32,986 bases of DNA from Pseudomonas vancouverensis. GTDB lineage: Bacteria > Pseudomonadota > Gammaproteobacteria > Pseudomonadales > Pseudomonadaceae. The stretch covers positions 1-32,986 of the forward strand of contig NZ_RRZK01000004.1 in assembly GCF_004348895.1 (NCBI RefSeq), in the 5' to 3' direction. A program made the position numbers and the translations under genes. Position 1 is the stretch's first letter. Each line of letters opens with the position of its first letter. Of this stretch, positions 22,595 through 32,000 are shown one piece after another. The notes beneath the pieces are model-generated. The model was not told the DNA's origin. It worked only from the letters and a program-made list of their open reading frames with translations, and did no database searches.

Positions 22595-23566
22595 TCAGGC
22601 ATCGGCGCCGGTCAGTACCCGCAGGTGCTGATCGCTATCGACGTTGCGTCCGCTGACCACCACCACGACCGGTCCGCGCGGCTCGACCAAGCCATCGAGC
22701 AACGCGGCAATCCCCACCGCCGCCGCGCCTTCCAGCACCAGGCGCTCTTCGTGATAGGCGTGGCGCAAGGCGTTGGCAATGGAGGCTTCGCTGAGCAGGT
22801 GCAGGTGATCGCAGGTGTCGCGGGTCATGGCAAAGGTGTAACGGTTGTCCAGGCCGATACCGCCGCCGAGGGAGTCGGCCAGGGTCGGCAACTCTTCGAC
22901 GTCCACCGGGCGTCCCGCCGCGAGGCTGGCATGCATGGCTGCGCCACGCTGCATGCTGATGCCGTGGGTGACGATCTGCGTGCTGGCACCCTTCAGCGCC
23001 AGCGCCACGCCGGCGAACAGGCCGCCGCCGGACAACGGAATCAGCACTTGAGCAACGTCTGGCCGTTGTTCAAGGATTTCCAGCCCGAGCGTGCCCTGCC
23101 CGGCGATGATTGCCGGGTGATCGAACGGCGGCAGCAGCGTCGCGCCCTGTTCATGGGCAATCCGTTCGGCTTCACGCTGGGCGTCATCCTGGGACCGGCC
23201 GACGATACGCACATCGGCACCGAGATCACGAATGGCCTGGACCTTGTTAGCTGGCACCAGGTGCGACAGGCAAATCGTTGCCTGCACGCCTTGTTGCGAC
23301 GCGGCGTAAGCAAGCGCCCGGCCATGATTGCCGGTGGACGCGGCGACCACCCCACGCCTCTTTTGCTCGGCACTGAGCTGTGCCACGGCATGACTCGCGC
23401 CGCGCAACTTGAAGCTGCCGGTGAGTTGTTCGGATTCGAGCTTGAGGTACACCGGCACGCCCAGGCGTCTCGACAGGCTGGGCGAATGTTCCATCGGTGT
23501 GCGCCGCACCAGTGCTGCAATGCGCTGGCGGGCGAGGTAGATATCGTTGAGCTGGAGCGTTGACAT
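22595..23566 (-). CDS. eutB: Hydroxyectoine utilization dehydratase, threonine dehydratase family
   Basis: A 323-residue PLP enzyme of the serine/threonine dehydratase fold. TGSFKLRGA holds the Schiff-base Lys53, STGNHGRALAYAA the substrate loop and PLSGGGLFAGVA the phosphate-binding glycine loop. There is no C-terminal ACT domain, so it is not the biosynthetic IlvA. In ectoine loci EutB is assigned to the hydroxyectoine branch, with EutA and EutC. It is the first structural gene after enuR and a CTAGGGCA motif lies 59-72 bases upstream. Confidence 0.9.
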   Translation of the reverse strand: MSTLQLNDIYLARQRIAALVRRTPMEHSPSLSRRLGVPVYLKLESEQLTGSFKLRGASHAVAQLSAEQKRRGVVAASTGNHGRALAYAASQQGVQATICLSHLVPANKVQAIRDLGADVRIVGRSQDDAQREAERIAHEQGATLLPPFDHPAIIAGQGTLGLEILEQRPDVAQVLIPLSGGGLFAGVALALKGASTQIVTHGISMQRGAAMHASLAAGRPVDVEELPTLADSLGGGIGLDNRYTFAMTRDTCDHLHLLSEASIANALRHAYHEERLVLEGAAAVGIAALLDGLVEPRGPVVVVVSGRNVDSDQHLRVLTGADA

Positions 23567-23624
23567 GACCGCATCCCGATGAGGTATTGGGCGCAGTCTA
23601 AGAGGGCTGGATTGTCGCGCTGAA

Positions 23625-23638
23625 TGTACTAGGGCAAT
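23625..23638 (-). promoter_or_regulatory. Candidate EnuR site upstream of eutB
   Basis: TGTACTAGGGCAAT differs from the copy in the enuR-ehuB region by only two bases out of 14. A related half-site, ATTGTC, lies 14 bases away at 23611-23616 in the opposite sense. Position between enuR and eutB fits control of the catabolic operon. Confidence 0.5.
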
Positions 23639-23672
23639 TTAGTCGAGAAATTTTTCTGCGTCATTTCAGCGC

Positions 23673-25067
23673 TTAAAAGTCATGGATCTGCGGGTACTGA
23701 CCGAAGATTTCACGCATGCCCATCAGCGCATTGCGCATCTCTTCGTCACTGCATTCGGCGCCGACACACACCCGCACTGCCCGTGGCCGGGGCGTGCCGC
23801 GCACGGTGAACGGGTCGGGCGACGTGACCGCAATATGCTTGTGGCGCAGCGCCCGCACCAGGCTGTCGAGCTCCCAGTGCGGCGGGATGCCGATCCAGGC
23901 GTTCAAGGCATGGGCATGCTGGCCGAGCAGGTATTCGCCGAGGTATTCGCTGACCATCGCCTGGCGCCCACTCAACAACTTGCGTTGCAACCCCACCAGT
24001 GTGTCGGCGCGGCCATCGCGAATCCAGCGGCTGGCGATTTCCGAAACCATGGGCGTCGCCATCCAGCTGTTGACCCGCAAGATGCTTTCGGTGCGCAACG
24101 CCAGGCGCTTGGGCATGACCAGATAACCAATGCGCAAACCGGTGAGCACCGACTTGGTCATGCTGGTGCAATAGAACGACAGTTCCGGCAGGTAATGGCT
24201 GATCGGCGGCGCGCGGCGCTCGTCCAGCAGCGGCCCGTAGACGTCATCTTCGATGATGTGCACACCAAAACGCCGGGCGATCTCGGCGATTTCACGGCGG
24301 CGGGTGTCGGGCATCAGGCTGGTGGTCGGGTTGTTCAAGTTCGGTGTACAGACCAGCGCGGTGATGCGCTCATTGCTGCACATGTCCTCGAAATGCTCAG
24401 GATCAATGCCGAAGCGGTCCATCTCCAGGCCCTTGAGGGTAAAGCCCAGCACTTGCGAATTGCCGATCACGCCATGGTCAGTGACGCCCTCGCAGAGCAC
24501 CACGTCGTCGGGACCGGCCAGCGAAGCCAGGGCGAGGAAAATCCCGTGGGCCGCGCCATTGGTGATCAGGATGTCGTCGCGCTCGACGCGCAGACCCTGC
24601 CGTCCGATCCAGTGTATGGCCGCTTCACGGTGCGACTCGAAACCGGCGATGGGCCGGAACGCGTGAATCCACGGCTGATCGTCTTCGGTGCTCAGTTCTC
24701 GACAGGTCTCGCGCCAGAACTGGTCGTGCTCGCGGGTGTGCATGATCCGCGTGATGGAAAAATCCACCAGTGCGCGTTCAGGGCTGTCGAGAATATAAGT
24801 GGCGACCCGGTCGCTCATGCGCCGCGATACGAAGCTGCCACGCCCCACTTCGCAACGCACCAGGCCCTGGCGCTCCAGTTCCTTGTAGGCGTTGGTCACG
24901 GTTTGCACACTGATGCCCACGGCGTCCGCGACCTGCCGCTGTGGCGGCAGGCGCTGATCGTTGACCAGCACGCCCTGCTCGATATCGAAGGCAATCGCCT
25001 GTACCAGGATCTTGTATTTCGACTCGCCGCTGCGGGCGATTTCCAGTGCTGCCTTCCACTTGTCCAT
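23673..25067 (-). CDS. enuR: MocR/GntR-type ectoine utilization regulator EnuR
   Basis: A 464-residue regulator: an N-terminal GntR winged helix (PPQRQVADAVGISVQTVTNA, about 41-60, then RGSFVSRR) joined to an aminotransferase-like domain. SFYCTSMTKSVLTGLRIGYL places the PLP-binding lysine at 305, nearly the same position as the Lys302 reported for Ruegeria pomeroyi EnuR. In that protein N-acetyl-diaminobutyrate and diaminobutyrate bind through PLP and relieve repression. ATG at 25067 is chosen because the domain begins there; the frame to 25223 has no coding style. It is divergent from ehuB with a 291-base shared control region. Confidence 0.9.
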   Translation of the reverse strand: MDKWKAALEIARSGESKYKILVQAIAFDIEQGVLVNDQRLPPQRQVADAVGISVQTVTNAYKELERQGLVRCEVGRGSFVSRRMSDRVATYILDSPERALVDFSITRIMHTREHDQFWRETCRELSTEDDQPWIHAFRPIAGFESHREAAIHWIGRQGLRVERDDILITNGAAHGIFLALASLAGPDDVVLCEGVTDHGVIGNSQVLGFTLKGLEMDRFGIDPEHFEDMCSNERITALVCTPNLNNPTTSLMPDTRRREIAEIARRFGVHIIEDDVYGPLLDERRAPPISHYLPELSFYCTSMTKSVLTGLRIGYLVMPKRLALRTESILRVNSWMATPMVSEIASRWIRDGRADTLVGLQRKLLSGRQAMVSEYLGEYLLGQHAHALNAWIGIPPHWELDSLVRALRHKHIAVTSPDPFTVRGTPRPRAVRVCVGAECSDEEMRNALMGMREIFGQYPQIHDF

Positions 25068-25358
25068 CGGCGTCGAACCCACGTATTGGCCAGTGCCGAC
25101 AGCATCCCGCGAGAAACCGTGCAAAGCAATTGTCCTAGTGCAATGCAATATGGCGCAGGGCTTTTGTATGCTCGGTCCAAGGTCGATACACAGGCTGCCT
25201 GACCCGCCGCCAACAACAACCAATCGATCTGTACCGGAACTGTGTCCCGACGCTGGGGCTCAACTGAAGAACGGCTCCCGTACGCTTTGCTCTTGTCACA
25301 CTGCCTCCTACCACAGAGCCGTCACCGACGGGTCCACAAGAAACAGGAGATTTTATCG
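25068..25358. promoter_or_regulatory. enuR-ehuB divergent control region with candidate operator at 25129-25142
   Basis: The 291 bases hold no gene. ATTGTCCTAGTGCA (25129-25142) is the inverse of the motif before eutB and is flanked by GCAAT repeats (25126-25130, 25140-25144, 25145-25149), a direct-repeat style known for MocR regulators. A ribosome site, AGGAGA at 25345-25350, serves ehuB. No certain -35/-10 pair was identified. Confidence 0.5.
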
Positions 25359-26216
25359 ATGAGCAATTCCCTTCCCCGCAGCTCCCATGTTTTGCGTCAA
25401 CTGTTCGTGGCGTGTGCGTTGTTCGGCCTGGCCGCCAGCGCACAGGCCGCCACGACGCTGGAATCGATCACGAAAAACAGCAGCATTCGCATCGGCTACG
25501 CCAACGAAACTCCGTTCGCCTTTACCGAGACCGATGGCCGGGTGACCGGTGAATCGCCGGAAATCGCCAAGGTGATCTTCGCGAAAATGGGCATCAAGCA
25601 GGTCGACGGTGTCTTGACCGAATGGGGTTCGCTGATCCCGGGCTTGCGTGCCGGGCGTTTCGACGTGATTGCTGCCGGCATGTACATCACCCCGGAACGC
25701 TGCAAACAGGTGATTTTCACCGACCCGCAGTATCAGTTGCCCGACGCCCTCCTCACCGCCAAAGGCAACCCGAAGAATCTGCACAGTTATGAAGACATCG
25801 CCAAGAACCCCGAGGTGAAACTGGCGATCATGGCAGGTACGGTCAACCTGAAATATGCACGGGACTCCGGGGTCAAGGATGCACAGATCCTCCAGGTGCC
25901 CGACACCACCGCCCAGTTGCAAGCCGTGCGCGCCGGTCGCGCCGATGCGGCTGTGGGCACTCAGTTGACCATGAAAGGCCTGGCCGCCAAGGGCGGTGAA
26001 AAGGTCGAGGCGGTCACCGAGTTCAAGGATGACCCATCGCACACCGGTTATGGCGCCCTCGCCTTCCGCCCGGAAGACAAGGACCTGCGGGATGCGGTCA
26101 ATGCCGAACTGAAAAAATGGCTGGGCTCCGAAGAGCACCTCAAGACGGTCGCGCCGTTCGGCTTCGACAAATCCAACGTGACCAGCAAGACAGCTGCCGA
26201 GCTCTGCGCTCAATAG
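25359..26216 (+). CDS. ehuB: Ectoine/hydroxyectoine-binding protein
   Basis: A 285-residue periplasmic protein with a signal peptide (LFVACALFGLAASAQA-ATT). ATG at 25359 has AGGAGA before it. The mature part is a family 3 binding protein: SIRIGYANETPFAFTETDG, LTEWGSLIPGLRAGRFDV and AAGMYITPERCKQV carry the aromatic residues that in Sinorhizobium EhuB form a box around the ligand. It delivers ectoine and hydroxyectoine to the EhuCD channel. It is the first gene of the ehuBCDA operon, divergent from enuR. Confidence 0.9.
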   Translation: MSNSLPRSSHVLRQLFVACALFGLAASAQAATTLESITKNSSIRIGYANETPFAFTETDGRVTGESPEIAKVIFAKMGIKQVDGVLTEWGSLIPGLRAGRFDVIAAGMYITPERCKQVIFTDPQYQLPDALLTAKGNPKNLHSYEDIAKNPEVKLAIMAGTVNLKYARDSGVKDAQILQVPDTTAQLQAVRAGRADAAVGTQLTMKGLAAKGGEKVEAVTEFKDDPSHTGYGALAFRPEDKDLRDAVNAELKKWLGSEEHLKTVAPFGFDKSNVTSKTAAELCAQ

Positions 26217-26293
26217 TCGGGACTGGCGTGGCGCTGCGGCGCGATGCCGGTTTTCCTGCTGACTCCGGATGTTGAACCACGCAGGTGTGAACA

Positions 26294-26953
26294 ATGGGTG
26301 AATTACTTCCGCTATTGATACAAGGCGCCTGGGTCACACTCCAGGTCACCTTCTTCGGCTCGATCCTGGCCATTGTCGCGGCGATTCTGGCGGCGCTGGG
26401 GCGCATGTCGCCGTGGCGCCCGCTGAGCTGGTTCTCGGTGGCCTACATTGAAGTGTTCCGCGGTACGTCCTTGCTGGTGCAACTGTTCTGGCTGTTTTTC
26501 GTGTTGCCGCTGCCACCGTTCAATCTGGAGCTGAGCCCCTACAGCGTGGCCATCGTCGGCCTCGGCCTGCACATTGGTGCCTATGGCGCCGAGGTGATGC
26601 GCGGTGCGATCAGCTCCGTGGCGAAGGGGCAGTATGAAGCGGCGACCGCATTGAACTTCAGCGGCTACAAACGCTTTCGCCGGATCATTCTGCCCCAGGC
26701 CTTGCTCGCGGCGATCCCGCCAGGCACCAACCTGTTGATCGAGTTGTTGAAAAACACTTCGCTGGTGTCGCTGATCACCCTGTCCGACCTGAGCTTCCGC
26801 GCCCGGCAACTGGATCAGGCGACCTTCCAGACCCTGGAAATCTTCAGCCTGGCGCTGGTGATGTATTTCATCCTGGCCCAGGCGATCAACCTTGGCATGC
26901 GCGGCATTGAGCGTCGCCTGGCCCGTGGCCGGATGCGTGGAGGTCTGTCATGA
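26294..26953 (+). CDS. ehuC: Ectoine/hydroxyectoine ABC transporter permease EhuC
   Basis: A 219-residue inner-membrane permease with about five membrane segments. It starts MGELLPLLIQGAWVTLQVTF and has the EAA loop YEAATALNFSGYKRFRRIILP (about 116-136). It pairs with EhuD, whose start overlaps its stop in ATGA, so the two subunits are made together. The 77-base gap after ehuB has no terminator. Confidence 0.9.
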   Translation: MGELLPLLIQGAWVTLQVTFFGSILAIVAAILAALGRMSPWRPLSWFSVAYIEVFRGTSLLVQLFWLFFVLPLPPFNLELSPYSVAIVGLGLHIGAYGAEVMRGAISSVAKGQYEAATALNFSGYKRFRRIILPQALLAAIPPGTNLLIELLKNTSLVSLITLSDLSFRARQLDQATFQTLEIFSLALVMYFILAQAINLGMRGIERRLARGRMRGGLS

Positions 26954-27606
26954 CCCTGTTCGACTGGACGTATGCCTGGCAGATCCTCCCCGATTTGCTG
27001 CGCGCTTCGCTCAACACCGTGGGCATTACCCTGATCGGTTTCCTGATCGCCATCGTACTGGGGCTGTTCCTCGCCATCGGTCGACGCAGCCGCCTGTACT
27101 GGCTGTCATGGCCGATCGCCGGAATCATCGAATTCATCCGCAGCACACCGCTGCTGATCCAGGTGTATTTCCTTTACTACGTGCTGCCCAACTACGGGGT
27201 GAGCCTGAGCGCCATGCAAGTGGGGATCATCGGCATCGGCGTGCATTACGCCTGCTACATCGCCGAGGTCTATCGCGGCGGGCTCGATGCCGTGCCTCGC
27301 GCGCAATGGGAGGCAGTGACCGCGCTGAACATTGCGCCTTACAGCGCCTACCGCAACATCATCCTGCCCCAGGCCCTGCGGCCGATCCTGCCGCCGCTGG
27401 GCAACTACCTGGTGGCCATGCTCAAGGACACGCCGGTGCTGTCGGCCATTACCGTGGTTGAAATCATGCAGCAGGCCAAGAACATCGGCTCCGAGAACTT
27501 CCGCTATCTGGAGCCGATCACCATGGTCGGCCTGTTTTTCCTCGCCTTGAGCATCGCCCTGGCTTATCTGGTACGGCGCCTCGAACTGCGCCTGGAGCTG
27601 CGCTAA
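26950..27606 (+). CDS. ehuD: Ectoine/hydroxyectoine ABC transporter permease EhuD
   Basis: A 218-residue permease, partner of EhuC. The EAA loop is WEAVTALNIAPYSAYRNIILP and the N-terminal FIRSTPLLIQVYFLYYVLP is typical of polar amino-acid permeases. AGGTCTG before its ATG lies inside ehuC. Its stop shares a base with an ATG used for ehuA (TAATG), so ehuC, ehuD and ehuA are translationally linked. Confidence 0.9.
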   Translation: MTLFDWTYAWQILPDLLRASLNTVGITLIGFLIAIVLGLFLAIGRRSRLYWLSWPIAGIIEFIRSTPLLIQVYFLYYVLPNYGVSLSAMQVGIIGIGVHYACYIAEVYRGGLDAVPRAQWEAVTALNIAPYSAYRNIILPQALRPILPPLGNYLVAMLKDTPVLSAITVVEIMQQAKNIGSENFRYLEPITMVGLFFLALSIALAYLVRRLELRLELR

Positions 27607-28481
27607 TGACTTCTTCACTTTCGACCTCCAACGACCTTTCCCGCCGTGGCCACCTGACGCCACTGCACCCGCAAGAGGCCACGACCATGCACCAATCAAA
27701 AACGGTCAAGCCGATTGTCAGCTTCCAGGACGTGACCAAAAGCTACGGCAATTTCACCGTGCTCGACCATTTGAACCTGGACGTCACGCCCGGCGAGAAA
27801 GTCGCGATCATCGGCCCCAGCGGTTCGGGCAAGTCGACACTGTTGCGGGTACTGATGACCCTTGAGGGTATCGATGACGGCGTGATCCGCATCGAGGACG
27901 ACCTGCTGACCCACATGCCCAATCGCAACGGAGTGCTGGTACCGGCCAACGATCGGCACATCCGCCGTGTGCGCGGCAAGATCGGCATGGTGTTCCAGAG
28001 CTTCAACCTGTTCCCGCACATGACCGCCCTGCAGAATGTCATCGAGGCGCCGGTGCAGGTGCTGGGGATGAAACCCGCCGAAGCCCGGGAGCGTGCCGCG
28101 GACTTGCTGGAACTGGTGGGCCTGGGCAGCAAGCTGGGGCACTACCCTTCGCAACTGTCCGGTGGCCAGCAACAACGGGTGGCCATCGCCCGCGCCCTGG
28201 CCATGCGGCCGAAAGTCATGCTGTTCGACGAGGTGACTTCAGCGCTCGACCCGGAACTCTGCGGCGAAGTACTCAATGTGATCCGCAAGCTCGGCGCCGA
28301 GCATAACCTGACCATGCTGATGGTGACGCACCAGATGGGCTTCGCCAGGGAGTTCGCCGATCGCGTGTGCTTCTTCTACAAGGGGCAGATCCATGAACAG
28401 GGCACGCCGGCGCAGATCTTCGAGCACCCGCAGCAGGAACGTACCTGCGCGTTTCTCAGCGCGGTAAAGGAGGCCAACTAG
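27606..28481 (+). CDS. ehuA: Ectoine/hydroxyectoine ABC transporter ATPase EhuA
   Basis: A 291-residue ATPase. Walker A is GPSGSGKST, the Q loop is in [11 protein letters not shown], the signature LSGGQQQ and Walker B IMLFDE-like segment VMLFDEVTSALDP; the usual DEPTSALDP has Val for Pro here. The switch His is in VTHQMG. Two starts are possible: ATG at 27606 (TAATG overlap, GGAG eight bases before) and ATG at 27687 (GAGG eight bases before), which gives 264 residues and fits the usual family length. The extra 27 residues are polar and unlikely to matter for activity. It ends the ehu operon. Confidence 0.9.
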   Translation: MTSSLSTSNDLSRRGHLTPLHPQEATTMHQSKTVKPIVSFQDVTKSYGNFTVLDHLNLDVTPGEKVAIIGPSGSGKSTLLRVLMTLEGIDDGVIRIEDDLLTHMPNRNGVLVPANDRHIRRVRGKIGMVFQSFNLFPHMTALQNVIEAPVQVLGMKPAEARERAADLLELVGLGSKLGHYPSQLSGGQQQRVAIARALAMRPKVMLFDEVTSALDPELCGEVLNVIRKLGAEHNLTMLMVTHQMGFAREFADRVCFFYKGQIHEQGTPAQIFEHPQQERTCAFLSAVKEAN

Positions 28482-28491
28482 GCATGCATTC

Positions 28492-28527
28492 GGGTCGATG
28501 AAGCGTGGGAGCGCAGTTCATCGACCC
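28492..28527 (+). terminator. Hairpin after ehuA, possible terminator
   Basis: An 11-bp stem (GGGTCGATGAA and its complement) with a 14-base loop begins 11 bases after the ehuA stop. No T tract follows, so it may stabilise the 3' end rather than terminate. The loop contains GTGGGAGCG, which recalls Pseudomonas intergenic repeats. Confidence 0.45.
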
Positions 28528-28609
28528 GTAGGCGGGTTTGCACCCACACCGGCAACGACGCGGGAGGCGCTGGGCCTTGGTTGCTTATCGTGAGAGAGGT
28601 GTCGCCCAG

Positions 28610-28777
28610 TCAGTCGTCCTGATCGATTTGATCAAGAAAATCTACCTCGTCGTCTTCCGGGTCTTCTTCATCGAGAATGCCTTGAGCGTCTTCTTCGCCC
28701 CACGGCTCGTGATCATGAAATTCGTGATCGAGCAGGTGGTCGTGCTCAGGCTCGGGGATATCGCGTTCTTCGCTCAT
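28610..28777 (-). CDS. Small very acidic protein, unknown function
   Basis: A 55-residue protein starts MSEERDIPEPEHDHLLDHEF. About 26 of 55 residues are Asp or Glu, and His is frequent near the start (HDHLLDHEFHDHE); only one Arg and no Lys are present. Codon use matches Pseudomonas genes. GGTAAG lies just before the ATG and TACAAT on the minus strand (28812-28807) could be a -10 box. It points away from tssM and towards ehuA. Such proteins are common in Pseudomonas genomes; a metal-binding or DNA-mimic role is possible but unsupported. Confidence 0.6.
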   Translation of the reverse strand: MSEERDIPEPEHDHLLDHEFHDHEPWGEEDAQGILDEEDPEDDEVDFLDQIDQDD

Positions 28778-28858
28778 GACTTACCGAAACAAAAATGAAA
28801 GAACGGATTGTACAGGCAGATTCCTTCTTGCGACCAACGATCAGGAATCAGGAACCCA

Positions 28859-28906
28859 CCCAACTCTGGCCAGGCGATCCGTGCCTGGTAAAGAGCCAGA
28901 GTTGGG
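28859..28906. repeat. Nested inverted repeat in the gap after tssM
   Basis: CCCAACTCTGGC (28859-28870) pairs perfectly with GCCAGAGTTGGG (28895-28906), and inside it CAGGC pairs with GCCTG. The structure has no T tract on either side. It lies in the 255-base gap 28778-29032, which otherwise shows no gene. Confidence 0.55.
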
Positions 28907-29032
28907 TAAGTCGGGCGATTCTAGCAGTTTGGATCCAATCCTGCATTTAGACTTTTCATCTTATTCGGGACCCGCGTTGGACTCCCGGCACCCCTCTCCT
29001 GTGGAGACGAAAAAGCCCTACCTACAGGTTCC

Positions 29033-32000
29033 TCACCTCTGTGTAATCTTGTCTGTGATCATTTTCCCCCGCCGTTCCTCCAACAACGTCCTGGGCAACA
29101 CAAATCCCTCAAAACTGCGCTGGGTAATCGGGTTGTTGGCCTTCTCCGCGCCAATCCGATAACGCATCAGCCCGTCGGCAATGGCGAAGGTCAGGTCGAC
29201 ACTGGTGTCGGTGCGCCCATTGAGGTTCCCTCGGCTGAGCAGCCGGAACAGCGACCACGGCCCGCGATAACTCAGGCTGGCGGTGTTGCCGCTGCTGTGC
29301 ACCAGGGTCAATTGGCTGCCATTGCTATTGCCCAGGCTGTTCGGCCACACCAGCCCGGTGCGTTGCGGCGCACCGTGCTGGTAAGGGATCAATTGGCCGT
29401 CGACGCTGAGCATGCTACTCAGGCGGGTGGCGCTCAGGGCCAGGGGTTCGATGGTGAGTTGCACCGCCAGGTGACCGCGATGGTTGAAGAAGGTGTCGCG
29501 GATACGCTCGGCTTTCTTCAGCTGCTCCAGCACGTCGCTGCGCACCAGGTAGCCGCCGAGGCTGTCGGAGTACAGGGCGTCGAGATTGTCCTTGAGGAAC
29601 ACGTCCAGGTACTGATCGTGAAACTGCTGCAGGCGCCCTTGCGGGCCGAAGAAGGCTTCGAAGTCTTCCAGCGAGGCATCCTCGCCGCCGGCCTTGAACG
29701 GGTAGCGGCCTGCCAGGCGTTCGCGATAGAAACTGTAGATTTCGCTGTCCCAACGTTTTTCCAGCTCACGCAAGGCGGCGATCACCAATACCTGCGAGGT
29801 CTGGTCGGCGAGCTTTTTCACCTGTTGGTTCAACGGTTCGGGTAGTCCCACGGCGACACGCTGCAGATTGGCGATGGGGTCGGCACCACCCAGGGAGAAG
29901 CGGTTGAGGACGGTTTTCAGCGCCGCCTTGCCGGGATCAGGGTTGTCGTGTACGGCCTTGGCGTAGTCGTAGACGGCGCTGACCGAGCGCAGGGTTTCCT
30001 CGTAGTAGGACGGTCGTTCGCCTTGCGGGGCGATCAGCTCCGACAGACTGGAGAATGCGCGACGAATCCCTGCGGCCTGCTGCTGACCCTCAGACACCTT
30101 GTCCAACGCGACGGGCGCCTGCCCTTCAACCAAGGGCAGCGACGGGTAGATCACGCTGTTGTCGCGCAGGGTTTCCAACAGACGCCGCAGCGGCGCGGCC
30201 GGACCGGTGACTTGTTCCAGTACCGTCACGCCGTGGCTGAGATCGTCGAAGTCGGTGACCGCAAACTGGTTCAATGCGCGCCGCCAACTGTCCACATAGT
30301 CGGCGCTGTACAGGGCGCGGATACGTTGGGTCAGCACGTGGCGGTCTTCGTCGGAGTAGTCCAGGCGCTGGCGTTCGCCGAGCACCCACTGGTCGATCAT
30401 GGCCAGTTCGATGATGCCCTCGGTGCCGGGTTCGAAATAGTCCTTGAAGCCTTTGGCGGTGAGCAACGGCGCCAACAGCAGCCCGCTGCCCTCTTGCTCG
30501 GTATTCAGCGGACGGTAGACGATATCGAAGGCCGGCCCCACCTCGTTGCGCAGATCCAACGGACGATGCAGACGTTCCAGGGCATCCTGTTTCAGGCTCA
30601 TGTAGACCCGTTCTGCCATGGGCAACTGGCGCAATTGTTGTTGCACCTGACTGATACGCTCACGGTAGTGCGGCAAATCGGCATCCGCATACTTCAGTGC
30701 GTAACCCAGGTGTCCCATCAGGTCGGCCTGCAACTGGCCCTGACCCGGATAGGCGCGTTGCCATTGCCTGGCAACCCATTCCTCGACGATGGCCGGGCGG
30801 CGGTTTTGCCGCTCTTCGAGCATGCGGTAAACGCGCAGGGCCGCCAGTTGCTGATTGCTGCCGGCGGGAGCGCTGTTGATGGCGTCCAGCACACCGCTGG
30901 CAATCGCCGGCAGGAAGCGTTTGGACAACAGATTCAGATAGGCCTCGTCCACCGTAGGGCCGATCACCCGGCCCTGATACAGGCCCATGTCCGCCAGCAA
31001 CGGCCACGCCTCGCGGTAGTCGCCATACACCAGCACCGCATCACGTATCTGGTCCAGCGGCACCAGCAGGTTGCGGCCGGTGGTGTCGACCTTGGCGTCG
31101 ATGTCACGGCCACTGAACTCCTGACTCTTGGCCAGGACGCTGGCCGCCTTGTCGCCGTTGATATTGAAGTAGAACTGCCAGGTTCCGATGACCACCAGAC
31201 AGCCCAGGGCGGCGACGCTGAACCCGGCGACCAGCAGCCGCCGCTTTTGCCGAGCCACCTTGATGTTATCGCCCGCCAGACCCGCTTCGGGGTAGATCAC
31301 CCGTTGGAACAGTTGCTGGGCAAAGTAGATCGCCGTGCCACCGGCAGGCTTGACCTCGGGGGGCGGCGGCGGCAGTTCAAAGGCCTGCCCGGCTTCCTTG
31401 ACGAACGTATTGCTCAGGGTGCCTTGCTGCAGGACCGAGGAAAAATACAGGCCGCGCACCAGCGCCGGGGTGGTGAAGCGATCGCTGCCGAGCATTTCGC
31501 TCAGGAAGCCGAACAATGCCGGGCGCAGCCCCGCCATCTGATGCACCAATGCCTGCAAGCGATCGCGCTCAGCCATGCTGCGCGACGCTCGAACGCTGTC
31601 GAAAACCTGCTCGCTCAGGCAGACGACAAACGCCTGGTATTGGTGGGTCAGCTCCGCCAGCCAGGCATCGAAATCGTCCACCGCGTCCAGACTGAAGGTG
31701 AAACCCAGAAGGTCTTCACGGCCACTGCGCGATAACCGCGCGAAGAACTCTTCGAAGCCTTCCAGCAGATCGAACTTGCTCAGCGTCACGTACACCGGCA
31801 GGCGCGTGCCCAACTGCCGCGTCAGCTCAAACAAGCGGGTGCGCAGCAGGTTGGCCTTGGCCTTGCGCTGTTCAGGACGTTGCGCCAACAGAGCCTGTAC
31901 ATCCACCACCAGGACAATCCCGTTGAGCGCCCGACGGCTACGGTTACGCGCCAGCCAGTCGAGCAGGTGCCGCCATAGACGCGGGTGGGCGCCAGGGGGC

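Noticed and set aside
23682..25202. A 506-codon plus-strand open frame opposite enuR
   Set aside because: EnuR has complete GntR and aminotransferase-like motifs on the minus strand; the opposite frame has none.
29948..31735. A 595-codon plus-strand open frame inside tssM
   Set aside because: It is antisense to an intact TssM and has the composition of a shadow frame (rich in Gln, His, Arg, Gly).
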